NCBI GenBank assembly: GCA_023428245.1
Contig: JAEYYX010000030.1
Coordinates: forward strand, 1-24,736
DNA length: 24,736 nt
Reading direction: 5' to 3'
From: Pseudomonadota bacterium
GTDB taxonomy: Bacteria > Myxococcota_A > Polyangia > Polyangiales > Polyangiaceae
Shown: positions 16,093 through 24,015 of the stretch, in pieces
How positions within the stretch are numbered: the stretch's first letter is position 1
Layout of the letters: each line of letters begins with the position of its first letter
The notes under the pieces: model-generated
What the model saw: the letters and a program-made list of their open reading frames with translations, nothing else
What the model was told of the DNA's origin: nothing
Databases searched by the model: none
Program-made: the position numbers and the translations under genes

Positions 16093-16422
16093 ATGGACCG
16101 AGCTGATCTCTATACGTATCGGGTCCTCTGGTCTTCAGAGGACGACGAGTTCGTTGGCCTCGTGGCTGAGTTCCCAAGCCTCAGCCACCTTGCGACGGAG
16201 CGACATGCCGCATTGGAGGGGATTGTCGGGCTCGTTCGAGAAGTTTTGCAGGATATGGAGACCTCAGGAGAGGTGCCACCCGAGCCTCTCGCTCAGAAGC
16301 AGTATTCGGGGGAGCTGCGACTCCGCATGCCACCCGCGATGCACAAGAAGCTTGCCCTCGAGGCGGCCGAGGAGAAGACCTCTCTGAACGCCGTCATCGT
16401 CCGACGGCTCGCCGCTTTCTAA
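16093..16422 (+). CDS. hicB: HicB-family antitoxin
   Basis: The protein is 109 residues from the ATG at 16093, which has AAAGGA upstream and begins just before the family's first strand (YTYRVLWSSEDDEFVGLVAEFPSLSHLA). The ATG at 16057 would add 12 residues and overlap hicA by 20 bases but has no ribosome-binding site. The N-terminal half has the HicB partial RNase H-like fold. The end (LRLRMPPAMHKKLALEAAEEKTSLNAVIVRRLAAF) is a ribbon-helix-helix DNA-binding domain. It neutralises HicA and probably represses the operon. Confidence 0.9.
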   Translation: MDRADLYTYRVLWSSEDDEFVGLVAEFPSLSHLATERHAALEGIVGLVREVLQDMETSGEVPPEPLAQKQYSGELRLRMPPAMHKKLALEAAEEKTSLNAVIVRRLAAF

Positions 16423-16474
16423 ACGTCCCCCCCTGCGCCTTCCGGGCCTACGGTCTCTCTGCTCGCGGAAACAC

Positions 16475-16771
16475 TCACACCTTCGGCCCGTGCCCGCGGC
16501 GGGCACTCCACACCGAGTAGATGATCACGCACTCCGACTCCCGATCGTACCTGTAATAGATGTGGCAATTCGTCTTGGGCATTGGCCATCGGCGAATCGT
16601 TCGTTCTCGCCGGCGGATATAGATGGCTCCGGCTTCCGGTGCCGCTGTCAGCTGGTCCAGCGCAGCAAGAAACTCCTCAACGAACAGCGTCGTCGCGTCG
16701 CGATTATGTCGCCACCACGTATCTTGAGCGCAGAACTGGTCGCGGGCTTCTTTGAGGACCTTGAACTTCAC
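16475..16771 (-). CDS. RelE/ParE-type toxin
   Basis: This 98-residue protein has the RelE/ParE pattern: an N-terminal strand and helices (MKFKVLKEARDQF...FVEEFLAALDQLTAAPEAG), then RRERTIRRWPMPKTNCHIYYRYDRESECVIIYSVWSARRG, the usual central beta sheet and basic C-terminal strand. The ATG overlaps the antitoxin stop by four bases (ATGA), so translation is coupled. Whether it acts on ribosome-bound mRNA (RelE) or gyrase (ParE) cannot be decided from these residues. It converges on hicB with 52 bases between their ends. Confidence 0.88.
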   Translation of the reverse strand: MKFKVLKEARDQFCAQDTWWRHNRDATTLFVEEFLAALDQLTAAPEAGAIYIRRRERTIRRWPMPKTNCHIYYRYDRESECVIIYSVWSARRGHGPKV

Positions 16772-16992
16772 GTCCCTGCGCGCACTTCGGCAAGAAACGC
16801 CTGAGTGTCAACGAAACGGCCCGAATCTTCGTCGTCGAATGCGCGATCCAATGAAGAATGGAGTCGCAATCGCTCCTCGTCGCTCAGCAGATCCCCGTCT
16901 CGAATCACAAGCTCCACCTCGGTGCCGTCTGGGAGGCTCGTCGGCTCGTCAAGTTTCAGGTGACCGTTTTCTACGCGGGCTTTCAGGGCCAT
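16768..16992 (-). CDS. Antitoxin partner of the RelE/ParE-type toxin
   Basis: This 74-residue protein begins MALKARVENGHLKLDEPTSLPDGTEVELVIRDG, a short beta-rich module reminiscent of AbrB/SpoVT-like or related antitoxin N-termini. It is followed by an acidic helical tail (LSDEERLRLHSSLDRAFDDEDSGRFVDTQAFLAEVRAG) suited to toxin binding. The start at 16992 is chosen because the longer frame to 17295 runs into the regulator gene and is low in plausibility. It lies first and overlaps the toxin start by four bases. I recognise the pattern from small antitoxins beside RelE genes but cannot name the family with certainty. Confidence 0.8.
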   Translation of the reverse strand: MALKARVENGHLKLDEPTSLPDGTEVELVIRDGDLLSDEERLRLHSSLDRAFDDEDSGRFVDTQAFLAEVRAGT

Positions 16993-17065
16993 CGGGCGAA
17001 GCGTACCGCCTCTCGCCCCCTCGTGCACGTCGGGTGAGTTCAACGGCCAGGACGGCCACTTCCCC

Positions 17066-18886
17066 CTACCCCCCCGGCTTCGGGGGATTCTGTTCGCGCT
17101 CGAGGTGACGGAAGATCGTGCGGGGATCGACGCCGAGATCGCGCGCGGTCTGGGTTCGGTTCCCGTTGTTGCGCTCGAGAGCCTCGAGGACGTAGCGGCG
17201 CTGAAACTCTTCTTTCGCGCGCTCGAGGGGAAGGATCGGCTCGGCGGCTTCGGTCCCGAGATCGAGATCTTCGGGCGTGAGAAGATCTTGGTCACAGAGG
17301 ACGAGCGCCTTCTTGAGGCGGTTTTCGAGCTGGCGAATGTTCCCGGGCCAATAGTAGCGTTTGACGGCGCTGAGGGCCGCGGGGGAGAAGCCGCGGACCT
17401 TGCTCCCTAGCTCGTCGGCGTATTTGCTGAGGAGGGCTTTGGCGATGATAAAGACATCATCGCCGCGTTCCCGGAGCGGCGGGAGCCAAAGGTTCACGAC
17501 GTTGAGCCGGTAGTAGAGATCTTCGCGGAAGGTCCCTTCGGAGATCATGTCTTCGAGGTTCCGGTTCGTCGCGGAGACGACGCGGATATCCGCTTTTTCT
17601 GGCCGGTTATCGCCGACGCGGGTGACCATGCGCTCCTGGAGGGCTCGGAGGAGCTTGACCTGGAGCTGAGGAGTGAGCTCGCCGACCTCGTCGAGGAAGA
17701 GAGTTCCGCCGTTCGCCTGCTGGAAACGGCCGCCGCGGCTCGCAATAGCGCCGGTAAAGGCGCCCTTCACGTGCCCGAACATCTCACTCTCCATGAGATT
17801 CTCGGGGATCGCGCCACAGTTCACCGTCACGAAGGGACCGCTGGCGCGCTCACTGCGCCGATGGATCTCGCGGGCGATGAGCTCCTTGCCCGTGCCCGTC
17901 TCGCCCGTGATGAGCACGCTGATGTCCGTCGTGGCGACCTTCTGGAGCTTCTTGAACACCTCGAGCATCGAGGGACAGGCTCCGATGATCTCTCCGAAGC
18001 GCTTGTCGCCGAGCTCCGCTTCGAGCTTCTGTTTGTCGGCGCGCAGAGCCGAGACGAGCATCGCGTTCGTCAAGAGCAGCGACGCCTGTCCGGCGAACAC
18101 CGTCAGGATGTCGAGCTGGCGCTTCTCGAACAGGCTCTTGATTTCGTCGTTCGCGACGTAGAGAGCTCCGATGACCTCACCGCGCGCGACGAGCGGCGCG
18201 CACATGACGCTCGAGAGCTGAAGCGCGATCACGCTCTCGCTCTGGCTGAATTTCGTGTCGGTGAGAGCGTCGCTCACGATCACCGGCCGCTTCGTTTCGA
18301 TGACCTGACGCACGATGCTATCGGAGATGCCCCTGCTGGGGCCGTCGAGCTCTCCGGCCTGGACGTTTCGGCTGGCGCGCACGGTGAGCGAAGGGGCTGC
18401 GCCTTCCTGGGTCTCGACGAGAAGGACCATGCCCCGGGCGGCGCCGGTCATCTCGAGGACGTTTTCGAGCAGAGTTTCGAGCAGCTGGTCGACGCTCTCG
18501 GTCGAAACCAGCTTCTCGCTGAACTGGTAGAGGCGATGGAGGGCTTCGAGGTCCGCTCCGGAGGCCGGTGCGCGGTCGCTCGCCGCCGGGAGCAGGTCGC
18601 TCAGCATACTGAAGGAGAACTGAGCGTCCCCGAGGCACAGCCGATCGCCGTTGACGAGGCGAGCCCGACGTTTTCTCTTGCCGTTGATCGTGATCGCGTC
18701 GCTGCCGGAGAGGCCTTCGATCTCGAAATCGCGCCCGGAGAAGACGACCTGGGCGTGGTGGGACTCGAGGGTCGCGTTCGGAACGGCGATATCGTTCCCG
18801 GCCGCCCGTCCAATCGTGGTGATCGGCTTATGGAGCGGGTAGAGCTGCGGGGGTCCGCTGGGCGGGAAATATCGCAGGGTCGCCAT
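17066..18886 (-). CDS. Sigma-54-dependent activator with FHA, GAF, AAA+ and Fis domains
   Basis: This 606-residue enhancer-binding protein has an FHA domain at about 1-95 (TIGRAAGNDI and SHHA, phosphothreonine-binding residues). A GAF domain spans about 120-280 and an AAA+ domain about 298-535. The AAA+ domain has Walker A GETGTGKE (328-335), the sigma-54 contact loop GAFTGA (375-380) and Walker B GGTLFLDE (393-400). A Fis-type helix-turn-helix ends the protein (NRTQTARDLGVDPRTIFRHLER, 576-597). There is no receiver domain, so the input is likely Ser/Thr kinase signalling through FHA plus a ligand through GAF, an architecture common in myxobacteria. All catalytic motifs are intact. It follows gpsA by 98 bases. 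It could activate the pilin promoter, but nothing here shows that. Confidence 0.95.
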   Translation of the reverse strand: MATLRYFPPSGPPQLYPLHKPITTIGRAAGNDIAVPNATLESHHAQVVFSGRDFEIEGLSGSDAITINGKRKRRARLVNGDRLCLGDAQFSFSMLSDLLPAASDRAPASGADLEALHRLYQFSEKLVSTESVDQLLETLLENVLEMTGAARGMVLLVETQEGAAPSLTVRASRNVQAGELDGPSRGISDSIVRQVIETKRPVIVSDALTDTKFSQSESVIALQLSSVMCAPLVARGEVIGALYVANDEIKSLFEKRQLDILTVFAGQASLLLTNAMLVSALRADKQKLEAELGDKRFGEIIGACPSMLEVFKKLQKVATTDISVLITGETGTGKELIAREIHRRSERASGPFVTVNCGAIPENLMESEMFGHVKGAFTGAIASRGGRFQQANGGTLFLDEVGELTPQLQVKLLRALQERMVTRVGDNRPEKADIRVVSATNRNLEDMISEGTFREDLYYRLNVVNLWLPPLRERGDDVFIIAKALLSKYADELGSKVRGFSPAALSAVKRYYWPGNIRQLENRLKKALVLCDQDLLTPEDLDLGTEAAEPILPLERAKEEFQRRYVLEALERNNGNRTQTARDLGVDPRTIFRHLEREQNPPKPGG

Positions 18887-18984
18887 TTACGGCGCCAACA
18901 TACCAAAATCTCTGGAAAACTCCCACGTCTCCCTGACTGAGCTCCGGGAGCGTTCCATTCTCCATCCCGCCGCGAAAACTTCGC

Positions 18985-19983
18985 TCATTCCCACTCCGCG
19001 CGCAGCGGGCGAGCGAGCAAGGTCTTCAGAGCCTCTTTCGGGGAGCTTCCGCCGTAGAGCACAGAGTAAACAGCTTCGACGATAGGCATCATCACGCCGT
19101 TTCGTTGACCGAGCTCGTAGGCGCTCTTGGCGGTTGTATACCCTTCGGCAACACCACGACTTTTCTCGAGGGCCTCGGCGAGAGTCGCCCCCTGGCCGAG
19201 CTTGTAGCCGAGGGCCCTGTTGCGCGAGAGGTCGCCGGTACAGGTCAGAATCAGATCGCCGACACCGGAGAGCCCCGCCACGGTCAACTGGGAACCGCCG
19301 AGAGCTATGGCGAGTCGAGCCATCTCAGCGATGCCCCGGGTGATGAGCGCGGCGCGCGTGTTGTGTCCGAGGCCGAGCCCGTCGATCGCTCCCGCGGCGA
19401 TCGCGATCACGTTCTTCAGAGCCCCACCGACTTCGACGCCGACCGGATCTTCGCTCGTATAAACCCGCAGCCACTCACTGGCGACAGCCTGCTGCACGAG
19501 CAAAGCTTGTTCGGGATCTGTAGAAGCGGCGACCAAATTGGTCGGCATCTTGCGCGCCACTTCGTCGGCAAAACTCGGTCCCGAGAGGACCACACTCGGC
19601 AAAGGCGCGCTCTTCGTTTCCTCCTCGACGACCTCGGTCATGAGCGCGAGCGAGTTCGTCTCGATCCCTTTGCTCGCGATCACCGCGGTCGGACGAGCCG
19701 AGAGGAAAGGGAGCGCGGCGCGCAACGTCACGCGGAGCACCGGCGACGGCACAGCGAGCACAAAGAGCTCGACCCTCTCGAGAGCCCGGCTCAAATCAGC
19801 TTCGATCGCGAGGCTCTCGGGGAGCGCGTGCCCAGGGAAGAAGGTGACGTTTTCGCGCGCCTGCTGCATCGCCGCGGCGTGGTCCCGCTGCCAGGTCCAG
19901 AGGGTGACCTCATGATCGCGTTCGATGAGAGACCGCGCGAGCGCCGTTCCCCAAGCGCCAGCGCCGAGAACCGTGATCTTCAT
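18985..19983 (-). CDS. gpsA: Glycerol-3-phosphate dehydrogenase [NAD(P)+]
   Basis: The enzyme reduces dihydroxyacetone phosphate to sn-glycerol 3-phosphate for phospholipid synthesis in the cytoplasm. The 332 residues are the normal length. The N-terminal Rossmann motif is VLGAGAWGTALA (GAGAWG, 7-12). Lys105 (ASKGIE) and Lys190 (GGALKNVIAIAAGAIDGLGLGHNTRAALITRG) match the conserved substrate and catalytic lysines, and GLSGVGDLILTCTGDLSRN (238-256) is typical. The ATG is preceded by AGGGA. It is a housekeeping gene and marks the return to core chromosome. It may be co-transcribed with the lipoprotein gene upstream and the activator downstream. Confidence 0.96.
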   Translation of the reverse strand: MKITVLGAGAWGTALARSLIERDHEVTLWTWQRDHAAAMQQARENVTFFPGHALPESLAIEADLSRALERVELFVLAVPSPVLRVTLRAALPFLSARPTAVIASKGIETNSLALMTEVVEEETKSAPLPSVVLSGPSFADEVARKMPTNLVAASTDPEQALLVQQAVASEWLRVYTSEDPVGVEVGGALKNVIAIAAGAIDGLGLGHNTRAALITRGIAEMARLAIALGGSQLTVAGLSGVGDLILTCTGDLSRNRALGYKLGQGATLAEALEKSRGVAEGYTTAKSAYELGQRNGVMMPIVEAVYSVLYGGSSPKEALKTLLARPLRAEWE

Positions 19984-20071
19984 TTCCCTGGTCTATAGAC
20001 GTCCGGGCGCCGGAAAGAAAACCGGTCGCCGACCTCACGGCGACGTACCGAGGAAACGCGAGGCCGAAGGC

Positions 20072-20464
20072 TCACTGCGACGTGCCAACGACGCCCGACT
20101 CGAGGCGGTATTTCGTTGAAGACCTCACGCCCTGCGCGCCCGGTGAGTCACCCATGCTGACCCAGAGGCGATACTTCGAGCTCCGGAGCATCGCTCCACC
20201 GGACACCAGAGCATGTCCGACAAGACCCGGCGTACGGGGCATCAACGCGCCCCCGGCTCCCGCAGCGCCGCCGGTGCTCGAAACTTCTCCGGTGCCCGAG
20301 AATCCGCCGAGCCCGCCGTCTCCGGCTCCCGCAGCTCCCCGCGCGTCGCCTCCGGAGCCCGACTCGTCTCCGTCTCCGTCGCCGAGGCGCAGACCTTCGC
20401 CACAGCCCGACGCGAGCGAGAGGGCCCCGAGCCCTAAAGACAAGATCCAACCGTACAGCCTCAT
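20072..20464 (-). CDS. Small lipoprotein with Gly/Ala-rich linker and paired KYRL motifs
   Basis: This 130-residue protein has a clear lipoprotein signal (MRLYGWILSLGLGALSLASGC, lipid-modified Cys21). A long Gly/Ala/Asp/Ser-rich linker to about residue 75 is probably disordered and surface-spacing. A C-terminal unit follows in which SSKYRLWVSMGDSPGAQGV is echoed by SSTKYRLESGVVGTSQ. The GGAGG site before the ATG supports the start. Its function is unknown. I recall similar C-termini (KYRL...SSxxYRL...GLVG) in myxobacterial surface proteins, but this is memory and not a search. It lies 88 bases upstream of gpsA on the same strand. Confidence 0.75.
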   Translation of the reverse strand: MRLYGWILSLGLGALSLASGCGEGLRLGDGDGDESGSGGDARGAAGAGDGGLGGFSGTGEVSSTGGAAGAGGALMPRTPGLVGHALVSGGAMLRSSKYRLWVSMGDSPGAQGVRSSTKYRLESGVVGTSQ

Positions 20465-20699
20465 TCCTCGCCTCCCGCGCGCTCAAGGTCAGCCTAGGCT
20501 CTCTTTCTCCTGCGCGTCAATTGCTTTCCTCCCCGGCGCCTCTCGGGGATCTCCAGACGCGCTCTATGAGAGACACGCTCTAAGAGTTTTCTGTCCGAAT
20601 CGGGCGGCTCGGGTGTTCCCCGCTCCGCGCCCCCATGGCACGAACGCTCTCGTTCGGGGCGGCAGAGCGCGGAGCTCTCATGACCCGGCGGACCGGACC

Positions 20700-21929
20700 A
20701 TGAACGCATCCCCCCGCTTCACCTCGTACCAGAAGAGGTTGCTCGGTTTCTTATCCGTAGCGACCTTCTTCGAAGGCTACGACTTCTTCGCCCTGACGCA
20801 GGTCCTGCCCCATCTTCGGACCGAGTTCTCCCTCGATCACGCGCAGGCAAGTCAGCTGCTCGGGTTCGTAAACATGGGCGCGGTGCTCGCCTATGCCCTC
20901 GTCTCGAAAGCCGATCGCTACGGGCGCAAGGCGGTCCTGAACATCACCATCCTCGGCTACACGCTCCTCTCCGCCGCGTCCGGTCTCGCGCCGAACGTCT
21001 GGGTGTTTGGTCTGTGTCAGCTCCTCGCGCGCGTCTTCCTGATCGGCGAGTGGGCGACGAGCATGGTCATCGCCGCCGAGGAGTTCCCGAAAGAACGGCG
21101 AGGATTTGCGCTCGGGATGGTCGGAGCGATGGCGGGGCTCGGCTCCGTGCTCTGCGTCGCTGTGGTGCCCGCGCTCACAAAGGCCTTCGGCTGGCGCAGC
21201 GTCTATTTCGTCGGAGTTCTTCCGCTCCTGCTTCTGGCATACGCCCGCCGTGGCCTCCGGGAGACCTCTCGTTTCGAGACGAAAACCGAATCGATAGCGA
21301 GCGAGAATAATATCAAAGGCCTGCTCAAGAGCGCCTATCGAGGGCGCGCGATTCGCCTCGGGATGATCTGGTTTTTGACCTACCTCGCGACTCAGAACGC
21401 GGTCAGCGTCTGGAAAGACTACGCGATGACCGAGCTCGGATTGTCGGAGACGAGCGCGGGCGGAACGATGACGATCGCGGCCCTTGTCGCCTTGCCCGTC
21501 GCCTTTCTCACGGGTCCCCTCATTGATCTCGTCGGAAGGCGCATCGGCGCGACCTTCATCCTGACTTTGACCTCCCTCGGCGTCTACGGCAGCTATTCTC
21601 TCGCTCCCGGCGCGCTTTTGACGATAGCGCTCACCTTCGCGGTGATCGGCGTGAGCGCCGTACTGACGGCCCTGAACGCGTTTACGACTGAGCTTTTCCC
21701 GACGGAGGTCCGCGGCTCCGCCTTCGCCTTCTCGAACAACATCCTCGGCCGCACGGGCTATTGGCTCTCGCCTTTTGTCGTCGGGGCCATCGCGAACCAA
21801 ACAGGCTGGGGTTTGCCGCTCCGAGTTGCCGCGCTGTTCCCGCTGATCGCCGTTGGGTTGGTCTGGCTCTGGCTGCCGGAGACGCGCGGCGTCGAACTCG
21901 AAGAAGTAGAGCGACCGGACGCCGGCTGA
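20700..21929 (+). CDS. MFS transporter, metabolite/proton symporter type
   Basis: This 409-residue inner-membrane transporter has about 12 predicted helices. The first helix starts in KRLLGFLSVATFFEGYDFFAL. The loop 2-3 signature appears as DRYGRKAVL, and a second related motif is DLVGRRIGA. EEFPKERRG and TELFPTEVRGSAF are typical of the sugar/aromatic-acid symporter branch, and the end is LWLPETRGVELEEVE. The ATG at 20700 is chosen because the frame upstream (open to 20082) is antisense to the lipoprotein gene and has no transporter features. The substrate cannot be told. It is transcribed divergently from the lipoprotein gene across a 235-base gap. Confidence 0.92.
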   Translation: MNASPRFTSYQKRLLGFLSVATFFEGYDFFALTQVLPHLRTEFSLDHAQASQLLGFVNMGAVLAYALVSKADRYGRKAVLNITILGYTLLSAASGLAPNVWVFGLCQLLARVFLIGEWATSMVIAAEEFPKERRGFALGMVGAMAGLGSVLCVAVVPALTKAFGWRSVYFVGVLPLLLLAYARRGLRETSRFETKTESIASENNIKGLLKSAYRGRAIRLGMIWFLTYLATQNAVSVWKDYAMTELGLSETSAGGTMTIAALVALPVAFLTGPLIDLVGRRIGATFILTLTSLGVYGSYSLAPGALLTIALTFAVIGVSAVLTALNAFTTELFPTEVRGSAFAFSNNILGRTGYWLSPFVVGAIANQTGWGLPLRVAALFPLIAVGLVWLWLPETRGVELEEVERPDAG

Positions 21930-21957
21930 GCCCCTCGTGCCCGCGCACAAACGATTA

Positions 21958-21976
21958 GAAAAGCGGGGGGCTTTTC
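21958..21976 (+). terminator. Short hairpin between the MFS and DUF3025 genes
   Basis: GAAAAGC (21958-21964) pairs with GCTTTTC (21970-21976) around a five-G loop, 28 bases after the MFS stop. It lacks a following T-run on the plus strand, so termination is uncertain. Confidence 0.3.
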
Positions 21977-21990
21977 GCTAGAGGGGGGGC

Positions 21991-22890
21991 GTGCCGAAGT
22001 CGGGCCAACCCTGGGACCAGAGCTTCCTCGCCGGACATCCCCTGTTCCGCGCGTTCGAGCCCTTTGCCCGCCCGCTGCGCACGCCGAACTGGCCCGGGCC
22101 CGAGGACTTCACCCGCGTTTGCGCCGAGTTCTGCGCCCGCTCGGGTCTCGAACTTTCTCCGCTCAGCTTCCGCGCGATGGAGAAGAAGTCGCGCCGGGAG
22201 AAGCGAAGCTCCGTGGAGCTCGAGCGGCTCTACGACGGGAGCATCGCGCTCTCCAGTGAGGTTCCTTGCCTCAAAGAGAGTTATCACGATCTCTTGAACG
22301 CGATCGTCTTCTGCGCCTTCCCCCGCGCGAAGCGAGCGCTGCACGCTCGCCAGTTTCGCGCGCTCAAGGCCTGGCTCGAAGAAAACGGCGTGCTCGCCGA
22401 GGAGACCACAGCGCCGCGTCTGCCCGGCGCCCGCTCCCGCGAACAAGACGCGCTCACGATCTTCGATGAGGGCGGGACAGTGCTCCTCTTCACCGAGCGC
22501 GCTCATGAAACGTGGAAAGGAGCACGCACGCGGCTCTGCCTCGAAGACTTCGGTCCCGATCAGGTTCTTCCGCTCCTCTTCGGTCATGCCCTCCTCGAAC
22601 ACCTCGTCGACGGCCAAAGAGCGCTCCGCTCGAGCGGTGTCATCTTGGTCCTGCCGGAGCCGGAAGGAGAACTCCTCGCCCTAGCCCGTGACCAGGACCT
22701 CCTCGAGCTCTTCGCTTACGTGGACGCGCGCCTCGCCGCGCGCCTCGAAGACCCCGGAGAATTCCGCCTTCCCGGCGCCGACTCGATCTTCGAGCTGTCT
22801 TCCGGAAAGGTGTTTGTCGGCCCGCCGAAGCCCGCTTGGCACCTTCCGAATTCGAGTGACACCCTCCACTCTCTAGAGATTCCCGCATGA
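21991..22890 (+). CDS. DUF3025 family protein
   Basis: This 299-residue cytoplasmic protein has family hallmarks HPLFRAFEPFARPL near the N-terminus and SYHDLLNAIVFCAFPRAKRALHARQ in the middle. The latter resembles the W-H-D-L-(F/L)-N-A-(hydrophobic)-V-W stretch of DUF3025 with its expected His and Asp. The GTG start has an AGAGGGG site six bases upstream. Its stop overlaps the next gene's ATG by four bases (ATGA), so the two are translationally coupled. The family has no established function. The coupling to a ribosome-assembly factor hints at a related role, which is inference. Confidence 0.85.
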   Translation: MPKSGQPWDQSFLAGHPLFRAFEPFARPLRTPNWPGPEDFTRVCAEFCARSGLELSPLSFRAMEKKSRREKRSSVELERLYDGSIALSSEVPCLKESYHDLLNAIVFCAFPRAKRALHARQFRALKAWLEENGVLAEETTAPRLPGARSREQDALTIFDEGGTVLLFTERAHETWKGARTRLCLEDFGPDQVLPLLFGHALLEHLVDGQRALRSSGVILVLPEPEGELLALARDQDLLELFAYVDARLAARLEDPGEFRLPGADSIFELSSGKVFVGPPKPAWHLPNSSDTLHSLEIPA

Positions 22891-23438
22891 TTCAGGACGA
22901 CGACGATCTCACAGAGTTCTCCGAGGGACCCCGCGCCCGCTCGCGCACCTCGATGAAAGATGAACGCGTAGCGAGCGAAACAGCGCTGCTTCGCATCTTG
23001 GATCGACTCGGCCAGCTCCCCGAGTCCGTCTGGGACAGGCTCGGAGTCTCCGAAGAGACCCAGAGCGGGCTCCGCACAGCGAAAATAATCAAAGATCCCG
23101 CCGCCCGCGCGCGCCACCTGAAACACGTCCGCGCGTCCTTGCGCGCCGAAGATTGGCAAAGCATCGAACGGCGCATCGAACAGTTCGCCGGCGGCCAGGC
23201 CCTCGATCCTCTCGACCAAGAGACCCCGCCTCACGTCACAAAGGCCGCCGAGCTCGTGCTCCAAGGTGATCCCGGACTCGCGCGCTTCCTCGAAGAGTAC
23301 CCGCGCGCGAATCGAACCCGTCTGCGCCAGCTCATCCGCAGCGTGCACGAAGCCTCCGAAGCGAAACGTCCGAGAGCCCGCAGCGTCCTCGAAGCCGCCG
23401 TCTACAGCGCGATGGAAACCGGTTCCGGCGAATCGTAA
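22887..23438 (+). CDS. darP: DarP/YjgA (DUF615) ribosome-associated protein
   Basis: This 183-residue highly charged helical protein follows the YjgA pattern: LLRILDRLGQLPESVWDRLGVSEETQSGLRTAKIIKDPAARARHLKHVRASLRAEDWQSIERRIEQF, then a C-terminal RANRTRLRQLIRSVHEASEAK helix. In Enterobacteria DarP associates with immature 50S particles and aids large-subunit maturation. The N-terminal tail (IQDDDDLTEFSEGPRARSR) fits the variable family leader. It is translationally coupled to the DUF3025 gene. The family assignment rests on pattern, not a search. Confidence 0.82.
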   Translation: MIQDDDDLTEFSEGPRARSRTSMKDERVASETALLRILDRLGQLPESVWDRLGVSEETQSGLRTAKIIKDPAARARHLKHVRASLRAEDWQSIERRIEQFAGGQALDPLDQETPPHVTKAAELVLQGDPGLARFLEEYPRANRTRLRQLIRSVHEASEAKRPRARSVLEAAVYSAMETGSGES

Positions 23439-23444
23439 GCGCCG

Positions 23445-23486
23445 CCTCCACTCGCCCGCCTCCACTCGCCCGCCTCCACTCGCCCG
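23445..23486 (+). repeat. Three tandem copies of a 14-base repeat
   Basis: CCTCCACTCGCCCG occurs three times without interruption (23445, 23459, 23473). A degenerate fourth copy starts at 23487, seven to fifty bases after the DarP stop. Confidence 0.9.
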
Positions 23487-23919
23487 CCTGCGCTCCCAGG
23501 CGACCCAACCGTTTCTCCGTGGGGCTCCCAGTGCTTTCTTTGGCCCCGGTCCATCACATCCATCACGGCCCGGCCGAGCCTTCACCTGGAGCTCAGCGCC
23601 TCTCCTCAGCTCAATCGCCCGCCCGGCCGAGCGAGGTCGCCTCTCACTCGCTCAACTGAGCCCAACGAGCCCTCGCGCACCTGCTGGCCGCTGACCCCAC
23701 CCACCGCCCAACGTCTCCCCGAACTATCTCGCCTCGCCTATCCGCAATTCCAGCGCAGGCCGAACCCCGCCGAGCCCCGTCCCAACGTTCGTGAGCAACC
23801 TCTCATTCCCGGCTCTTTCCAGTTTTGCCGGAGTCCTTGAACGTTTCCATGCGATGAGCGCTCTCCGCGGCTCCAACGCGCCATTTTTGTCCGTGAGGCA
23901 ACAGACAGTGACTCGCCCA

Positions 23920-23933
23920 TCAGTTGCAACTGA
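23920..23933 (+). promoter_or_regulatory. Perfect palindrome upstream of the YceI gene, candidate operator
   Basis: TCAGTTGCAACTGA is a perfect 14-base dyad 82 bases before the YceI start. It is nested with outer arms GACTC (23910-23914) and GAGTC (23932-23936). A TTGCAA inside it could overlap a -35 box, but no good -10 follows. Confidence 0.4.
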
Positions 23934-24015
23934 GTCGCCGTCGGGCTTAAAGATCTCGAGCGGGGGCGCGGATGCACTCCTATTTTTGCTCCCCCCTCTC
24001 ACCAAAGGAACATCT

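Larger units (their letters stand above)
23439..24015. other. Non-coding region upstream of the YceI gene
   Basis: This 577-base stretch is pyrimidine-rich on the plus strand and has no gene I can support. It holds a 14-base tandem repeat (23445-23486) and a 14-base palindrome at 23920-23933. A minus-strand frame (23724-24005) and plus-strand frames lack domains or ribosome-binding sites. Confidence 0.5.

Noticed and set aside
16490..16506. Seven-base hairpin GTGCCCG/CGGGCAC near the end of the RelE/ParE-type gene
   Set aside because: It lies inside the coding sequence and has no T-run; a shared terminator for the convergent genes is possible but not supported.
17771..18940. 389-codon plus-strand frame
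   Set aside because: It is the antisense shadow of the FHA-GAF-AAA+ activator, which has all expected motifs.
20082..20699. N-terminal extension of the MFS frame
   Set aside because: It is Pro/Ser-rich, antisense to a credible lipoprotein gene, and the transporter begins naturally at 20700.
20751..21950. 399-codon minus-strand frame
   Set aside because: It is antisense to the MFS transporter; the composition is charged and low in plausibility with no membrane or domain pattern.
23724..24005. 93-codon minus-strand frame upstream of the YceI gene
   Set aside because: It has no domain, signal or ribosome-binding site and sits over the likely promoter region of the YceI gene.
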